NCBI GenBank assembly: GCA_023667045.1
Contig: JAMPAU010000001.1
Span: 1-64,000 of the forward strand
Direction of reading: 5' to 3'
From: Ruminococcus flavefaciens
GTDB lineage: Bacteria; Bacillota; Clostridia; Oscillospirales; Ruminococcaceae
DNA length: 64,000 nt
Position numbers and translations under genes: made by a program. Below, piece by piece: positions 1-7,872 of this stretch. Below the pieces are notes generated by a model. The model did not search any database and was not told where the DNA came from. It saw nothing but the letters and a program-made list of their open reading frames with translations. Positions within the stretch are counted from its first letter, which is position 1; every line of letters begins with the position of its first letter.

Positions 1-39
1 GTTAATTATTTGTAAATTATGCTTTTTAGGGGTTGATTT

Positions 40-735
40 TTATTTGCAGGTCTCATCTGTTATAACATAAAGTACGTTTTTCTTGTGTTCCATTGTATTA
101 TACTGTAAGCATGTCACGGGAATAACTTCCGGACGTGCAAGATATACGGCAGTATCTTCTTCTATTCTGTCAAGACGGCGGTTTGTTTCTTCCAGACTGA
201 AAGAATCTATCTTTTCCTGCACCCATACATTGAAATTATTAACACTGTTCTGAATACTCTTATTAGCAGTATCAGTATGTTGCTGAAGTTCTTCCAGACA
301 CTCAGCTGTCACAACAGTTATACTGTTTATAAACTGCTCCTCAGTATCGGGCAACGGCTGATTTTTTCCGTTGATAGTGGGCTTTACATGAACTGCCGGC
401 ATATCGTATTTTATTATAGTGTGAATCTCGTCATTTACAGTTTCAAAAGCTCTGAGTTCAAGACGAAGTTTTCCGGCGTTTGCTGTAAAGTCTCCCGATA
501 CGTTCCATTTTAGCCTTATATACTTGTTGTCGGCTCTTTTCGACGACAAAATCTGACTTACTTCTGTGTCGTCTTCCGTAAGACCTACTATCATGAATTT
601 ATATTCGCTTATGTCGGTATCATTGTAGTAACGTTCAACCGATAAAATAATTGTATCAGCTAGTCTTTCACCTTGAATAAAAAGATTGCCGAAAGAATAG
701 GTAGGTATGTTTTTACCCTTTGCAAAAACTTCCAA
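40..735 (-). CDS. Phage baseplate-like (BppU N-terminal-type) protein
   Basis: Protein of 231 residues with no signal peptide or membrane segment. Residues 1-130 are beta-rich and resemble the N-terminal domain of phage baseplate upper proteins. Residues 135-190 look like a helical or coiled-coil linker (EELQQHTDTANKSIQNSV and EETNRRLDRIEED). The start is TTG at 735, chosen because TAAGGAGTG lies about 7 nt upstream on the minus strand. It sits at the window edge, so whether it belongs to a prophage, a tailocin or a lone remnant cannot be decided. A terminator and a distant promoter lie upstream, so expression may need read-through. The family assignment rests on overall appearance. Confidence 0.5.
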   Translation of the reverse strand: MEVFAKGKNIPTYSFGNLFIQGERLADTIILSVERYYNDTDISEYKFMIVGLTEDDTEVSQILSSKRADNKYIRLKWNVSGDFTANAGKLRLELRAFETVNDEIHTIIKYDMPAVHVKPTINGKNQPLPDTEEQFINSITVVTAECLEELQQHTDTANKSIQNSVNNFNVWVQEKIDSFSLEETNRRLDRIEEDTAVYLARPEVIPVTCLQYNTMEHKKNVLYVITDETCK

Positions 736-795
736 ATGCTACACTCCTTAAATAAATTGAAAGAAACTCCGCAGTATTGCTTTCTGTAAGGGTGC

Positions 796-836
796 AAAAA
801 AAACGCCTCATTCAACGGCAAACCATTGAATAAGGC
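796..836 (-). terminator. Intrinsic terminator upstream of the baseplate-like gene
   Basis: Arms 805-818 and 823-836 pair over 14 positions with two G-U pairs and a 4-nt loop. On the minus strand the stem is followed by eight T residues (796-803). No gene ends just upstream, so it terminates either a short RNA or a leader of the gene starting at 735. Confidence 0.75.
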
Positions 837-1006
837 AGAAAATTAACAAAAAGTTCAAAAAAGATAAAAGGAAAATTTTATGAAAAAAAGAGTTGGAACA
901 AGCAAATTAAAAAAATTATCCTAAGAATGAACATTTATTACAGAAATAAAAATAAGTTAAAATAAACTTATGTACATTCTCTTAATTTTATACAACTTTT
1001 CATTAC
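796..1006 (-). ncRNA. Candidate short transcript or attenuated leader, about 210 nt
   Basis: This AT-rich stretch runs from a consensus minus-strand promoter to an intrinsic terminator and contains no convincing gene. The only open frame of note (934 to 878) would encode an 18-residue hydrophobic peptide, but it has no ribosome binding site. The unit could be a small RNA, a tiny hydrophobic toxin-like peptide gene, or an attenuated leader for the gene at 735. Promoter and terminator are seen; the RNA is inferred. Confidence 0.3.
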
Positions 1007-1012
1007 ATTTAT

Positions 1013-1041
1013 ATTATATCAAAAAAATTCCGATTTGTCAA
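1013..1041 (-). promoter_or_regulatory. Consensus sigma-A promoter
   Basis: On the minus strand, TTGACA (1041-1036) and TATAAT (1018-1013) are separated by exactly 17 nt. Both hexamers are perfect. Transcription would begin near 1006 and run toward the terminator at 796-836. Confidence 0.75.
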
Positions 1042-1129
1042 GTGTTATTGGTAATTTTTTCTGAAAAAAATAAAAATCTCTCTTAATTATAATATTCATA
1101 GCATTTCAGATTTATACATAAATAAGAAG

Positions 1130-1155
1130 ACTGCCATAAATTTCTTTACGGCAGT
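1130..1155 (-). terminator. Terminator hairpin of the four-gene operon
   Basis: ACTGCCGTAAA and TTTATGGCAGT (minus strand) form an 11-bp stem with one mismatch or wobble and a 4-nt loop. A T-rich tail follows. It lies 11 nt after the stop of the TPR-like gene and is the natural end of the operon that starts at 5371. Confidence 0.65.
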
Positions 1156-1165
1156 CCGGAATCAC

Positions 1166-2248
1166 TCATTTCTGAGGGTTATTATTTACAGTCTGTGTAA
1201 TATTTGGCTGTTCGTCGTCATCTCTGAGTGGGTGTTTTTCTGCGTCGGGTTCATATTTGAGAATAATATTCTTTACCTTTTCGTCTCTTGTGAGGTTGTA
1301 AGTAATTTTGAGAGCGTTAAGGGCATTAGGAATATCCCTCTCTCCCAGATAATAAGCCGCAAGCTGTGAAGCCACTTTGATTACTTCCGGATTAGGTCCG
1401 AACTCTATTTCATACTTCTTGAATATATCAATAATCTGCTCATGGCTGAACTGTTTCAGCGGTGTGCCTTTCATCTGTGCGAGATTACGCATTTCGTACG
1501 GTATCATCTTGTGCGGGTACATCATAACGCTTGCCGTATAGAAAGCCGCAGCGTCATCATAATCCTGAGAATCAGTGAGAATATAGCCGATATTTGCATA
1601 ACATCTTGCAAGTGCTACCGGCGAGGAGGCTACTTTTATTGTATCACGGGTGATTTCAAAGAGCCTTTTTCTGTTGGACAAGAGCTTATACACTTCAGCG
1701 AGTTCAAACATAGGTCCGCAGTCAACCGGATTAAATTCAATAGCCTTTCTGAGAACCGGTATAGCGTCAAGCGGTGAACCTGTTTCAGTGAGTATGTATG
1801 CGTATGTAGTAAGATATGTGGCAAGGTCGAAAGGCGCTCTGTTAAGTACCTTATCCTGTTTGAAAAGAATCTGTAAAAGATTATCCTCAAAGGGATTTCT
1901 TGTTGATACAAACTTTGCCTTTTCGCCCTCTTTGAACTCAACTGTAATTTTCTTGTACAGTCTTTCAGCAAGAGGTTTAGCCTCAATAGCACTGTGCTTA
2001 TTGATAAATTCAACGATTTTGTTGTGCATAACATCAAGTCGCATTCCGTCGACATGAGTAATACGCTTTATCTCCTCCAGTTCTTCTTCCGGCATATTTT
2101 CAAGCAGAAGGTCTCCGGCAGCCTTTACGCCGTCGCTGTTTTTTTCCTTTGCAAACCTTTCAGCTTCCTTGCGGAGCATTCTGTCATTTTCCTTAATATC
2201 ATCGGTAAGCTTTGATTTAAGGTCTGCGAGAATTTCGTCATATGACAT
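1166..2248 (-). CDS. TPR-like helical repeat protein
   Basis: Cytoplasmic protein of 360 residues without signal peptide or membrane segment. The N-terminal 90 residues are charged helices. From about residue 140 to 340 there are helix pairs with the spacing and small-residue pattern of tetratricopeptide repeats, for example around LDAIPVLRKAIEFNPVDCG and YDDAAAFYTASVMMYP. The C-terminus is a short polar tail. TPR proteins are usually scaffolds for protein contacts; no enzymatic motif is visible. It is the last gene of the operon starting at 5371, 15 nt after the preceding small gene, and probably acts with its products. The partner is unknown. Confidence 0.7.
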   Translation of the reverse strand: MSYDEILADLKSKLTDDIKENDRMLRKEAERFAKEKNSDGVKAAGDLLLENMPEEELEEIKRITHVDGMRLDVMHNKIVEFINKHSAIEAKPLAERLYKKITVEFKEGEKAKFVSTRNPFEDNLLQILFKQDKVLNRAPFDLATYLTTYAYILTETGSPLDAIPVLRKAIEFNPVDCGPMFELAEVYKLLSNRKRLFEITRDTIKVASSPVALARCYANIGYILTDSQDYDDAAAFYTASVMMYPHKMIPYEMRNLAQMKGTPLKQFSHEQIIDIFKKYEIEFGPNPEVIKVASQLAAYYLGERDIPNALNALKITYNLTRDEKVKNIILKYEPDAEKHPLRDDDEQPNITQTVNNNPQK

Positions 2249-2263
2249 AAGTATTTCCTCATT

Positions 2264-2524
2264 TCATGAATTATTGTTTTTATTCTGTATCTCCTGCCGG
2301 ACTTTTTCAAAGTTTCCGGACATAGCCGAAATAATATCTTCCACCGAATCCAGTACAGGCATAGTGCATGGCGGTTCATCTTCATCAAGCAAAAAATCCA
2401 CAGGATTTTCACTTGTATATTCTTCTATAAGTTCTATGCACCTGTCTGTCACTGAATCAGCAAATTTTTTTGTTTCCTCTTGAATAATCCGGCGGAGTTC
2501 ACTGTAAAATTCATTATTCAACAT
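2264..2524 (-). CDS. Small PVLDSIEDIL-module protein A
   Basis: Protein of 86 residues with no recognised family. It starts MLNNEFYSELRRIIQEETKK, which closely matches the start of the neighbouring 102-residue protein (MDNEFYTEINRIISEETEK). Near residue 56 it has PVLDSVEDIIS, a motif also found in that protein and in the large disordered protein at 2909-5371. Unlike those two it lacks the basic tail ending in KKGF. The first 40 residues are predicted helical and highly charged. Probably a paralogue by local duplication; function unknown. Confidence 0.7.
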   Translation of the reverse strand: MLNNEFYSELRRIIQEETKKFADSVTDRCIELIEEYTSENPVDFLLDEDEPPCTMPVLDSVEDIISAMSGNFEKVRQEIQNKNNNS

Positions 2525-2593
2525 AAACTGTTATCTAAATTTCCTCTGTTAAAAATCCACGCACTTGCATTGATTTTTCTTTCTGTAATTTTA

Positions 2594-2902
2594 TCAGAAG
2601 CCTTTCTTATTGAGTTCTCTCTTGAATTTAGCGTCGATTTTTTCCTGTTTTTTCTTTTCTCTGAGTTCTGCCTTTGAGAGCGGTCTAGAAGAAGAAAGTA
2701 TATCCTCAATGGAATCAAGTACAGGCTGTTTATTTACGTACTGATTTTCAGACTGACCGCTTTTATACTGTTCAGCGAAAGAAATACATCTTTTAGTAAG
2801 CGTATCGGTAAACTTTTTTGTTTCCTCGTTTACTTTGGCTGTAAACTTTTCAGTTTCCTCACTGATAATGCGGTTAATTTCTGTGTAAAATTCATTATCC
2901 AT
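2594..2902 (-). CDS. Small PVLDSIEDIL-module protein B
   Basis: Protein of 102 residues. The N-terminal helix (EFYTEINRIISEETEKF) matches the 86-residue neighbour. PVLDSIEDILS lies near residue 60. The C-terminal 30 residues, beginning RPLSKAELREKKKQ and ending in KKGF, are almost identical to the C-terminus of the large upstream protein. It starts 6 nt after the stop of that gene, so the two are co-transcribed and probably translationally coupled. The shared end modules suggest a common binding partner or location. No known family is recognised. Confidence 0.75.
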   Translation of the reverse strand: MDNEFYTEINRIISEETEKFTAKVNEETKKFTDTLTKRCISFAEQYKSGQSENQYVNKQPVLDSIEDILSSSRPLSKAELREKKKQEKIDAKFKRELNKKGF

Positions 2903-2908
2903 AATCTA

Positions 2909-5371
2909 TCAGAAACCTTTCTTAGCAAGGTCTTTCTTGAATTTAGCGTCGATTTTATCCTGTTTCTTCTTTTCTCTGAGTTCTGCCTTTGAGAGCGGTC
3001 TTTGAGGTTCAGACTGTTTCTGAGATTTAGCCTGACCTGTTCTCACAGGATTTGAAGAAGCAGTATATTCCTGATATACTGGGACGTTCTTTTTCATGCT
3101 TTCCTGTCTCTGACGCTTTTCTTTTTCGGAGTTGTCGCCCAGATTAGAAAGTATATCCTCAATAGAATCAAGCACAGGCATATTTCTCGGCTGATTGCCT
3201 TGCGTTTCGGTAAGGCTCTTGTTTGCGTATTCTTTGGACTCTGCAATGGCGTTAATAAATACCTGAGAAGTAGAACGGCTATGCTCATGTACAGCGATTT
3301 TTGATATATTGGCAGCAGTAGCAGGCATACCGCCGTTAGCGGCAGCAGCAGCGGCTATTTTCTGACCGGGAGTAAGAGGTTTGTTTTCTTTTTTAGGTGT
3401 AACAGGCACTGACGGTGCAGGAGCTACAGGAGCAACCGGAACAGGTTGTGCATACGGCTGTGCGTATGGCTGTTGCATAACTGGCTGTTGCATTGCAGGC
3501 TGTCCGAAAGGCATATATATTGGCTGACCGTTTGCACTGTAGCCGGTTAACTGCATCTGAACATACATATATACAGGCTGATTGTTCTGGTCGTATCCCT
3601 TGAACTGTGGCACGCTCACTACCTGACCTATCTGACCGACAGGCTGTTGTGGATATGCTGTCTGCTGGGGGAATACAGGCTGTTGTGGGTATACAGGTTG
3701 CTGAGGATATGCAGACTGCACAGGTGTAGGCATAGGCGGTACAGGCATAGGAGCTGGCTGTACTGGTGGTACTGTCGGCTGTACCGGAGCTTGCTGTGGA
3801 ATGTTCTGTACTGGAGTAGGCTGTTCTGTATATGTAGTTTCTTCTTCGGTTATTTCCTCGGAAACTTCTTCAGCTATTTCTTCCTGCTCCACAAGAGTAG
3901 CCATTTCGTCAAGTGACGGCAAACCGGAATTTTCGTAAACAGGCTCATCATACTCATCAGTAACTTCTTCTTCCTGTACTGTTTCAGAATCATCAATTGA
4001 TGGTAATTCTATATCGTCCAAAGCAGGAGCGGTATATTCCGGCACTGATTCTTCGTCCTGTACTGGAGCGACATCTTCCAGTGACGGCAGTTCTATATCC
4101 TCTAAAACAGGAGCGGTATATTCCGGCACTGATTTTTCCTGTACTGGAGCGACATCTTCCAGTGACGGCAGTTCTATATCTTCTAAAACAGGAGCGGTAT
4201 ATTCCGGCACTGATTTTTCTTCCTGTACCGGAACAACGTCTTCCAGTGAGGGTAATTCTATATCCTCTAAAACAGGAGTGGTATATTCCGGTACTGATTC
4301 TTCTTTCTGTACTGATACAACATCTTCCAGTGAGGGCAGTTCAATATCAGTCATTTCTTTTGGTTCTTCCTGCTCCGGTTCATTCTGTGCAGAATTTTCA
4401 ATACCGAAAAGCTTATTAGCGACATAATCCCAGTCAGAATTAACAGGAGTTTCGGAATATGCCGGAGTTTCTTCAACAGGTTCTTCCATTGCCGGAGAGT
4501 TATAATTATATTCGGGTGTTTCCACTGCCGGAGACTGACTTGAAGACGCTTTGACATTGCCGAAAGCAAACATCTTCATGATGTCGCTCTCGTCTATGAT
4601 ACCAACGGGGTTTTCGTCAGCCTCATGCGTATTTTCTTCGGGTTCTTCATAGGCAGACGGAGGCGGATTTATTTCTGAAAAATCAATAGATTCTTCGGGT
4701 TCTTTAGGCACTGACTGCTGAATCTCTGCTGGTTCTTCCTGAGACGGCACATTAACAGCAAACTGAGCGAGAAAATCATTCTGCATATTGTTTTTCACTG
4801 CCGGAGCAGGCTGTACTTCTTCTTCCGGCTGAGGTTTCTGCACTGCAAACTGAGCGAGGAAATCGTCCTCTTTAGGTTCGGGGGCAGGTTCTTCAGCAGG
4901 TGGAGGAGTTATATTAAACTGTGCAAGACTGCTGTCGAGGGCTATACCAGTTCCGGCGATAGTCTGCTTTGGCTGTTCGGGTTCTGGTTCGGGGGCGGGG
5001 GCAGGTGCGGAGATTGGAGTTCTTTCAAAAGGCACTGGAGCTGGTTCTTCCTCTTTTTTAACAGAAGTAATCTTTGCTGTTCTTCCGCCGAGGTCAACAA
5101 TACCCTCATCTGCAAGTCCAGCCTTTTCACGCTGTCTTTCTTCTTTCAGCAGACGTGCCATTTCCTTTTTGTCTGCCTTAATCATTTTCTTAGCAAAAGC
5201 ATTTTTACATCTTTCGCAGGTAATTTCTTTAAGTTCAGCTGTTTTTCCGCCACGACGATATTTATTGATGTTATCGCCTTTCTGTAGATTTATACCACAG
5301 CCGGTTTTTTTGTCATTATCAGTACCGTGAATATCATCATTCATGATAGATGTCACAAGTATAATATCCAT
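2909..5371 (-). CDS. Large proline/glutamate-rich disordered protein with Cys N-terminal module
   Basis: Protein of 820 residues. The start is the ATG at 5371, with GAAAGGAAAGG about 6 nt upstream; a longer reading frame to 5410 lacks such a site. The N-terminal 80 residues hold cysteines including CERC and a lysine-rich helix, possibly a metal-binding module. The middle is disordered. It has two DDFLAQFAV/NDFLAQFAV motifs, a run of 28-residue repeats, PQQP-rich tracts, and GY-and-GQP-rich segments. The last 120 residues have NMPVLDSIEDILSNL and a basic tail starting RPLSKAELREKKKQ, both shared with the two small downstream proteins. It heads the four-gene operon. It looks like a scaffold or tether, but this is inference. 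Confidence 0.75.
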   Translation of the reverse strand: MDIILVTSIMNDDIHGTDNDKKTGCGINLQKGDNINKYRRGGKTAELKEITCERCKNAFAKKMIKADKKEMARLLKEERQREKAGLADEGIVDLGGRTAKITSVKKEEEPAPVPFERTPISAPAPAPEPEPEQPKQTIAGTGIALDSSLAQFNITPPPAEEPAPEPKEDDFLAQFAVQKPQPEEEVQPAPAVKNNMQNDFLAQFAVNVPSQEEPAEIQQSVPKEPEESIDFSEINPPPSAYEEPEENTHEADENPVGIIDESDIMKMFAFGNVKASSSQSPAVETPEYNYNSPAMEEPVEETPAYSETPVNSDWDYVANKLFGIENSAQNEPEQEEPKEMTDIELPSLEDVVSVQKEESVPEYTTPVLEDIELPSLEDVVPVQEEKSVPEYTAPVLEDIELPSLEDVAPVQEKSVPEYTAPVLEDIELPSLEDVAPVQDEESVPEYTAPALDDIELPSIDDSETVQEEEVTDEYDEPVYENSGLPSLDEMATLVEQEEIAEEVSEEITEEETTYTEQPTPVQNIPQQAPVQPTVPPVQPAPMPVPPMPTPVQSAYPQQPVYPQQPVFPQQTAYPQQPVGQIGQVVSVPQFKGYDQNNQPVYMYVQMQLTGYSANGQPIYMPFGQPAMQQPVMQQPYAQPYAQPVPVAPVAPAPSVPVTPKKENKPLTPGQKIAAAAAANGGMPATAANISKIAVHEHSRSTSQVFINAIAESKEYANKSLTETQGNQPRNMPVLDSIEDILSNLGDNSEKEKRQRQESMKKNVPVYQEYTASSNPVRTGQAKSQKQSEPQRPLSKAELREKKKQDKIDAKFKKDLAKKGF
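3917..4333 (-). repeat. Tandem 84-bp coding repeats (28 residues each)
   Basis: Five consecutive units inside the large disordered protein. Units begin SLEDV or SIDDS and end DIELP or SGLP. Four are highly alike (4333-4001; the third is one codon shorter) and the fifth (4000-3917) is diverged. Near identity at DNA level suggests recent expansion by slippage or unequal exchange, so copy number is likely to vary between strains. Confidence 0.85.
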
Positions 5372-5440
5372 ACAAACCTTTCCTTTCTGTAAAATAGATT
5401 TCCGGAACACACATAGCTGTGTGCGTCACAATACATATAC

Positions 5441-5469
5441 ATTATACAATACAAACTATAAAAAATCAA
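5441..5469 (-). promoter_or_regulatory. Promoter of the disordered-protein operon
   Basis: Minus-strand TTGATT (5469-5464), 17-nt spacer, and TATAAT (5446-5441). The predicted start near 5434 leaves a leader of about 60 nt before the ATG at 5371. Confidence 0.65.
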
Positions 5470-5689
5470 CACTTTCTGAAAAATTTGCACTATCAATTAT
5501 ACTGTTTACAAAATTTTCGGTAAAAACAACAAAATGTTATTGTTTTTTTTGTCAAAAACAACATAACAGGCTTAAAATAATTTTTTTAAATTAACTATAT
5601 TATTTTACAGAAAAAAACACTATTCCGGCAGACAAAATATTCAATATTTTATACAAAAGCAAAAAATTATAAAATATCTGAAATTACTC

Positions 5690-5718
5690 TTGCATTATCC
5701 GGCGATTTGGTGTATTAT
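5690..5718 (+). promoter_or_regulatory. Promoter of the glycosyltransferase / early purine operon
   Basis: TTGCAT (5690-5695), 17-nt spacer, TATTAT (5713-5718). It precedes the GTG start at 5754 by about 30 nt after the predicted transcription start. No other promoter is evident before purE, so it may serve genes up to the terminator at 11017. Confidence 0.55.
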
Positions 5719-5753
5719 TATTAGTGTATTAATAAAATGTAAGGGGGAGTTAC

Positions 5754-6752
5754 GTGAAACTCGTTTCAGTAGTCGTACCGTGCTACAATGAAGAAGAAGT
5801 ACTGCATATGTTTTATGATGAAATAACAAAAGTAACAGCTCAGATGTCCGCTGATTTTCCGGAGCTGGAGTTTGAATTTCTTTTCATAAATGACGGTTCA
5901 AAAGATAAAACACTGGAAATATTCCACGAACTTGCCGACAGGGACAAAAGAGTAAGATATATATCTTTTTCCAGAAATTTCGGCAAAGAATCCGGTATGT
6001 ATGCCGGACTGAAAAACGCTAAGGGCGATTATGTCGTTGTTATGGACGCTGATTTACAGCACCCGCCGTCATTCCTGCCGGATATGTACAAGTATGTCAA
6101 GGACGGCGAATACGACTGTGCAACTACACGTCGTGTAAACCGCAAGGGCGAATCAAAAATACGCTCATGGTTTGCTATGAAATTCTATAAGATAATGAAT
6201 AAAATCTCACAGACCGAAATTGTAGACGGTGCTCAAGATTTCCGTTTCATGACAAGACAAATGGTTGATTCTATTCTCGAAATGTCCGAATACAACCGCT
6301 TTTCAAAGGGCATATTCAGCTGGGTAGGATTCAATGTAAAATATCTGCCCTATGAAAACGTTGAACGTCCGGCAGGCACAACCTCATGGTCTTTCTGGGG
6401 GCTTTTCAAGTATTCGCTTGAAGGAATCATGGCATTCTCCACAGCACCGCTTGCTATATCTTCACTGTTAGGTATCATAAGCTGTATTATATCATTCATT
6501 CTTATAATAGTCACTGTCATCAAAACTCTTGTTTTCGGCGAGAGTGTTGACGGCTACCCTACCACTATATGCGTTATATTCATGTTAAGCGGATTACAGC
6601 TTTTCTGTACAGGAATACTCGGACAGTACCTCTCAAAGACCTACCTTGAAACAAAACACCGTCCTATCTACATCGCAAAGGAAACGGACGAGCTTTACAG
6701 GCAGAAAAAAAAGGAAACTGACGATAAAAAGGATTCTCAGTCAGAAAATTAA
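5754..6752 (+). CDS. Polyprenyl-phosphate glycosyltransferase, GT2 family (GtrB-like)
   Basis: Protein of 332 residues. An N-terminal GT-A catalytic domain (1-220) has SVVVPCYNEEE, the FINDGSKDKT motif and DADLQHPP, which supplies the metal-binding aspartates. Two membrane segments follow (about 230-262 and 273-297), then a charged cytoplasmic tail. This layout is that of GtrB/DPM-like enzymes, which move a sugar from a nucleotide donor to undecaprenyl phosphate for wall or surface glycan modification. The start is GTG at 5754 after GGGGGAG. The sugar and acceptor cannot be told from sequence. It is followed closely by a WG-repeat membrane protein. Confidence 0.88.
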   Translation: MKLVSVVVPCYNEEEVLHMFYDEITKVTAQMSADFPELEFEFLFINDGSKDKTLEIFHELADRDKRVRYISFSRNFGKESGMYAGLKNAKGDYVVVMDADLQHPPSFLPDMYKYVKDGEYDCATTRRVNRKGESKIRSWFAMKFYKIMNKISQTEIVDGAQDFRFMTRQMVDSILEMSEYNRFSKGIFSWVGFNVKYLPYENVERPAGTTSWSFWGLFKYSLEGIMAFSTAPLAISSLLGIISCIISFILIIVTVIKTLVFGESVDGYPTTICVIFMLSGLQLFCTGILGQYLSKTYLETKHRPIYIAKETDELYRQKKKETDDKKDSQSEN

Positions 6753-6769
6753 TCAGGGGGTGCGGACTT

Positions 6770-7843
6770 CTGAATAAGCAGACAAGATTTATAGTTTCTG
6801 CACTCTTTATAGTGATAATTCTGCTTGCCGTTGCTATCAGAAGATTCTACTCAGATACGACCACAAGCACAAAAAACAATAATTTTCAGACGGATATTAT
6901 CAGCAGTCTTGAAACAGACGATTCGGGAAACAGAATCTTCAAAGACAACAGCGGTCTTTCCGGAATAATAGACAGCAGTGACAGAATTATTGTTGCTCCC
7001 GAATGGCACGAGCTTAAATTCACAAGCAATAATATGTGCATAGCACGTCTAAGGCTTGACGACAAACTACTCACAGGCTGTATAGACTATGAGGGAAATA
7101 TAACAGTGCCTTTAATATACAACAGCATAGAACGTCATCAGGAAGACGATTTTATATTCTATACTGCCGTTTCCGGCGATAATTCATGCGTGATATATGA
7201 CAGCCGTTTTGTGCCGTGCTTTAAAAGGTCATGGAAAAGCTACAGTCTGTCAGACGAAGAAATAACTTTAAAAACCGATAACGGCACTTATGAATATGCC
7301 ATAAATAATGATGGCTTCCGTCTGAAATCCGCTGAAATAGTCGGAAAAACTCTCGACCGCAGTTATGTTCTGAGCGTATACAGCAGAATACTTCTATCAA
7401 AGCTGAGTGTTTCCATGCTTGAAAAAATGTCCGATACCGCCGGAAAGTATATTGAATACGCCTACACAGGCAACGACGAAATACTTGAAAATATAACAAA
7501 CAGCAATCGCTCTGGTTTTTCACAGCTTTTTCCAGAAGACCATGTGATACTCTCAAAGAAACTGCTGAATATTTCCGAAATATTCATATATTCAGTACGG
7601 TCAGACGACGACACACCGCACTATGCAGTATCGGTCACTGCTGACACGGAAATTGAATATTCCGACGAAACAAGCGGAAAAAATACTCTCCGTGACGAGT
7701 ACACAGCGGTTATAGAGTTCAGCGGATATTGTGAAAACGACCTCACGGCAGTCTCCGGAAAATTCAATCAAGACGAGCCGGAATATCCTAATCCGGAAGA
7801 AAAAACAGAAACTACTTCCGTCAGTGAAGAAGAAAAAGAATAA
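6770..7843 (+). CDS. Membrane-anchored WG-repeat protein, probable CTG start
   Basis: Read from CTG at 6770 the protein has 357 residues. It begins with a short basic segment (NKQTR) and one strong membrane helix ending at AIRRFYSD. The first conventional start, GTG at 6812, would cut that helix in half. AGGGGG lies 9 nt before the CTG, and no other start with a Shine-Dalgarno site exists. Residues 50-150 contain WG-repeat-like units (GLSGIIDSSDRIIVAPEW and LLTGCIDYEGNITVPLIY). The rest is a polar extracytoplasmic domain with no catalytic motif. It lies 17 nt after the glycosyltransferase, which suggests a joint envelope role. Confidence 0.7.
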   Translation: MNKQTRFIVSALFIVIILLAVAIRRFYSDTTTSTKNNNFQTDIISSLETDDSGNRIFKDNSGLSGIIDSSDRIIVAPEWHELKFTSNNMCIARLRLDDKLLTGCIDYEGNITVPLIYNSIERHQEDDFIFYTAVSGDNSCVIYDSRFVPCFKRSWKSYSLSDEEITLKTDNGTYEYAINNDGFRLKSAEIVGKTLDRSYVLSVYSRILLSKLSVSMLEKMSDTAGKYIEYAYTGNDEILENITNSNRSGFSQLFPEDHVILSKKLLNISEIFIYSVRSDDDTPHYAVSVTADTEIEYSDETSGKNTLRDEYTAVIEFSGYCENDLTAVSGKFNQDEPEYPNPEEKTETTSVSEEEKE

Positions 7844-7872
7844 ATTTTTTAAATAAAAAGGAGTTTTTTGAA

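Larger units (their letters stand above)
5372..5753. other. Divergent AT-rich intergenic region
   Basis: No gene is seen. It holds a minus-strand promoter (5441-5469) for the disordered-protein operon, a 6-bp hairpin in that operon's leader (CACACA 5408-5413 with TGTGTG 5418-5423), an imperfect T/A-rich inverted repeat near 5530-5570, and a plus-strand promoter (5690-5718). Confidence 0.6.

Noticed and set aside
40-735. Whole prophage at the left edge
   Set aside because: Only one phage-like gene is visible and no integrase, att site or other structural gene occurs in the window.
964-1002. Possible 11-residue leader peptide on the minus strand in the gene-less unit
   Set aside because: No ribosome binding site and no run of regulatory codons; kept only as part of the candidate transcript.
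3917-4333. Possible CRISPR-like periodic array
   Set aside because: The period is 84 bp with no alternation of repeat and unique spacer, and the frame stays open throughout, so it is a coding tandem repeat.
3997-4419. Plus-strand open frame of 140 residues with strong internal repeats
   Set aside because: It is the antisense shadow of the 28-residue coding repeats on the minus strand; it has no ribosome binding site and its repeat pattern follows the sense gene.
5530-5570. T/A-rich inverted repeat as a terminator
   Set aside because: Pairing is imperfect and no gene ends nearby on either strand.
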